A stretch of DNA of 5,277 nucleotides from Aquimarina sp. (lineage in GTDB: Bacteria > Bacteroidota > Bacteroidia > Flavobacteriales > Flavobacteriaceae): NCBI GenBank assembly GCA_020628975.1, contig JAHDEF010000055.1, forward strand, positions 1-5,277, read 5' to 3'. A program made the translations under genes and the position numbers. The notes under the pieces are model-generated. The model made no database searches. It saw only the letters and a list, made by a program, of their open reading frames with translations, and was not told the DNA's origin. Below, one piece after another: positions 4,355-5,277 of this stretch (positions are counted from its first letter, which is position 1; each line of letters begins with the position of its first letter).

Positions 4355-5277
4355 ATGAATAAGAAAATTAGTGTTTTAGGATTAGTGTGGTGTTCGTGTG
4401 TAGGTATGTATGCTCAAGGTGCCGAAAGTATAGATGAAAAATTTGAAGCTTTTCTTGCTCCTAAGGCTGATTTTATAGGAAGTATTATATTCTATTCAAT
4501 TCCTATAGCAGGAAAAAATGTACCAATCGTATTAATGATATTGCTGCTAGGAGCGCTTTTTTTTACGTTGTACAACAAATTTGCTAATGTTCGTTTATTA
4601 GGGGTAGCCATAAAAGCAGCAAAGGGTGATTATGATGAAATAGAAGAGCGAGGTGTAAATACACTTGCTGGTGACAGCGTTGATAATGATGGGAATATAT
4701 TTGAGTCCCCAAGAGCAGAAAAAGTTGTTGGCGAAGTAACCCATTTTCAGGCTTTAACTGCTGCGTTGTCGGCAACAGTAGGCTTGGGGAATATTGCAGG
4801 TGTAGCCGTAGCGATTGCTTTGGGCGGCCCAGGTGCTACCTTTTGGATGATACTTGCTGGTTTTTTAGGAATGTCTTCAAAATTAGTAGAAGCAACTCTT
4901 GGTGTAAAATATCGCGAAGTTGGTGAAGACGGTAGAATTTACGGAGGCCCTATGTATTACCTAAAAAAAGGACTAGCAGAAAAAAATATGGGATTGCTAG
5001 GTAAAATTCTTGCAGGCTTTTGTGCTATTATGATTGTAGGTAGTTCCTTCGGGGCAGGAAATATGTTTCAAGCTAACCAAGCGGCATCTCAAGCAAAGCA
5101 ATTGCTAGGATTAGATTCTAGTTTCGGAATCGGACTTGTGTTAGCATTGCTAGTAGGTATTGTCATTATCGGAGGCATCAAACGCATAGGAAAGGTTACA
5201 GAAAAAGTAGTGCCTTTCATGGGGCTTATGTACGTTGGTGCGGGTCTCATTATTTTAATAATGAATTACAATTTATT
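4355..5277 (+). CDS. Alanine/glycine:cation symporter (AGCS family), 3' end missing
   Basis: The ATG at 4355 opens a frame that runs past the right edge, showing 307 residues of an expected 450-560. AGCS proteins import alanine or glycine with Na+ across the inner membrane. The family core is clear: FQALTAALSATVGLGNIAGV (131-150), AIALGGPGATFWM (153-165), SSKLVEATLGVKYR (174-187), GGPMYYLKKGL (197-207) and IGGIKRIGKVTEKVVPFM (272-289). Residues 1-20 look like a signal peptide ending in MYA before Gln21, as is usual in Bacteroidota homologues. An extracytoplasmic stretch follows, then a first core TM at about 55-74. Residues 91-127 form a polar loop (GDYDEIEERG ... RAEKVVGE) between the first TM and the conserved core. 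The gene begins 5 bases after the channel stop, so the two are very likely co-transcribed. GTG at 4351 meets a stop after two codons, so the ATG at 4355 is the start. There is no Shine-Dalgarno. Confidence 0.94.
   Translation, partial: MNKKISVLGLVWCSCVGMYAQGAESIDEKFEAFLAPKADFIGSIIFYSIPIAGKNVPIVLMILLLGALFFTLYNKFANVRLLGVAIKAAKGDYDEIEERGVNTLAGDSVDNDGNIFESPRAEKVVGEVTHFQALTAALSATVGLGNIAGVAVAIALGGPGATFWMILAGFLGMSSKLVEATLGVKYREVGEDGRIYGGPMYYLKKGLAEKNMGLLGKILAGFCAIMIVGSSFGAGNMFQANQAASQAKQLLGLDSSFGIGLVLALLVGIVIIGGIKRIGKVTEKVVPFMGLMYVGAGLIILIMNYNL

Noticed and set aside
4351..4362. GTG at 4351 as the symporter start
   Set aside because: That frame stops after GTG TAT GAA. The ATG at 4355 opens the frame that carries the AGCS motifs and a signal peptide.
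4584..4775. Minus-strand frame of 63 codons
   Set aside because: It lies inside the AGCS gene and its Leu/His/Gln-rich composition is typical of an antisense shadow.

Overview
The window reads as chromosomal DNA of a member of the Bacteroidota, most likely family Flavobacteriaceae. It is AT-rich, every gene is on the + strand, and no start codon has a clear Shine-Dalgarno sequence, with A- or T-rich leaders instead. Four of the six proteins (DUF2851, a stand-alone PspC protein, a TrkA-type K+ channel, and an AGCS symporter with a signal peptide) look like their flavobacterial homologues. The genus cannot be fixed from sequence alone. No tRNA, rRNA, CRISPR array, insertion sequence or phage gene was seen.

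Left part (1-1762): the window opens inside an S58 (DmpA/BapA-type) self-cleaving aminopeptidase gene whose first 80 or so codons lie off the left edge. A 270-base AT-rich gap follows, with a cluster of alternating short inverted repeats and a weak promoter candidate. Next comes a 175-residue hypothetical protein with a beta-rich core and an acidic tail. Its gene is closed by a strong intrinsic terminator, and the start codon of the next gene lies directly after the terminator's T-run.

Right part (1763-5277): DUF2851 protein, then 70 bases, then PspC-domain protein, then 3 bases, then two-TM K+ channel with RCK domains, then 5 bases, then alanine/glycine:cation symporter (AGCS), which runs off the right edge. 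The last three genes are packed tightly enough to be one transcript with coupled translation. DUF2851 may join them or have its own transcript.

Working together: the channel and the Na+-coupled amino-acid carrier are both inner-membrane proteins tied to ion balance, and PspC-type proteins elsewhere respond to membrane stress. The cluster may therefore be an ion or membrane homeostasis unit, with DUF2851 as an unexplained partner; this is inference from gene order. The most useful leads are the terminator abutting the DUF2851 start, a possible internal start in the channel gene that would yield free RCK subunits as in MthK, the apparent loss of the MthK Ca2+ ligands, and nuclease-like and Cys-cluster motifs in DUF2851.
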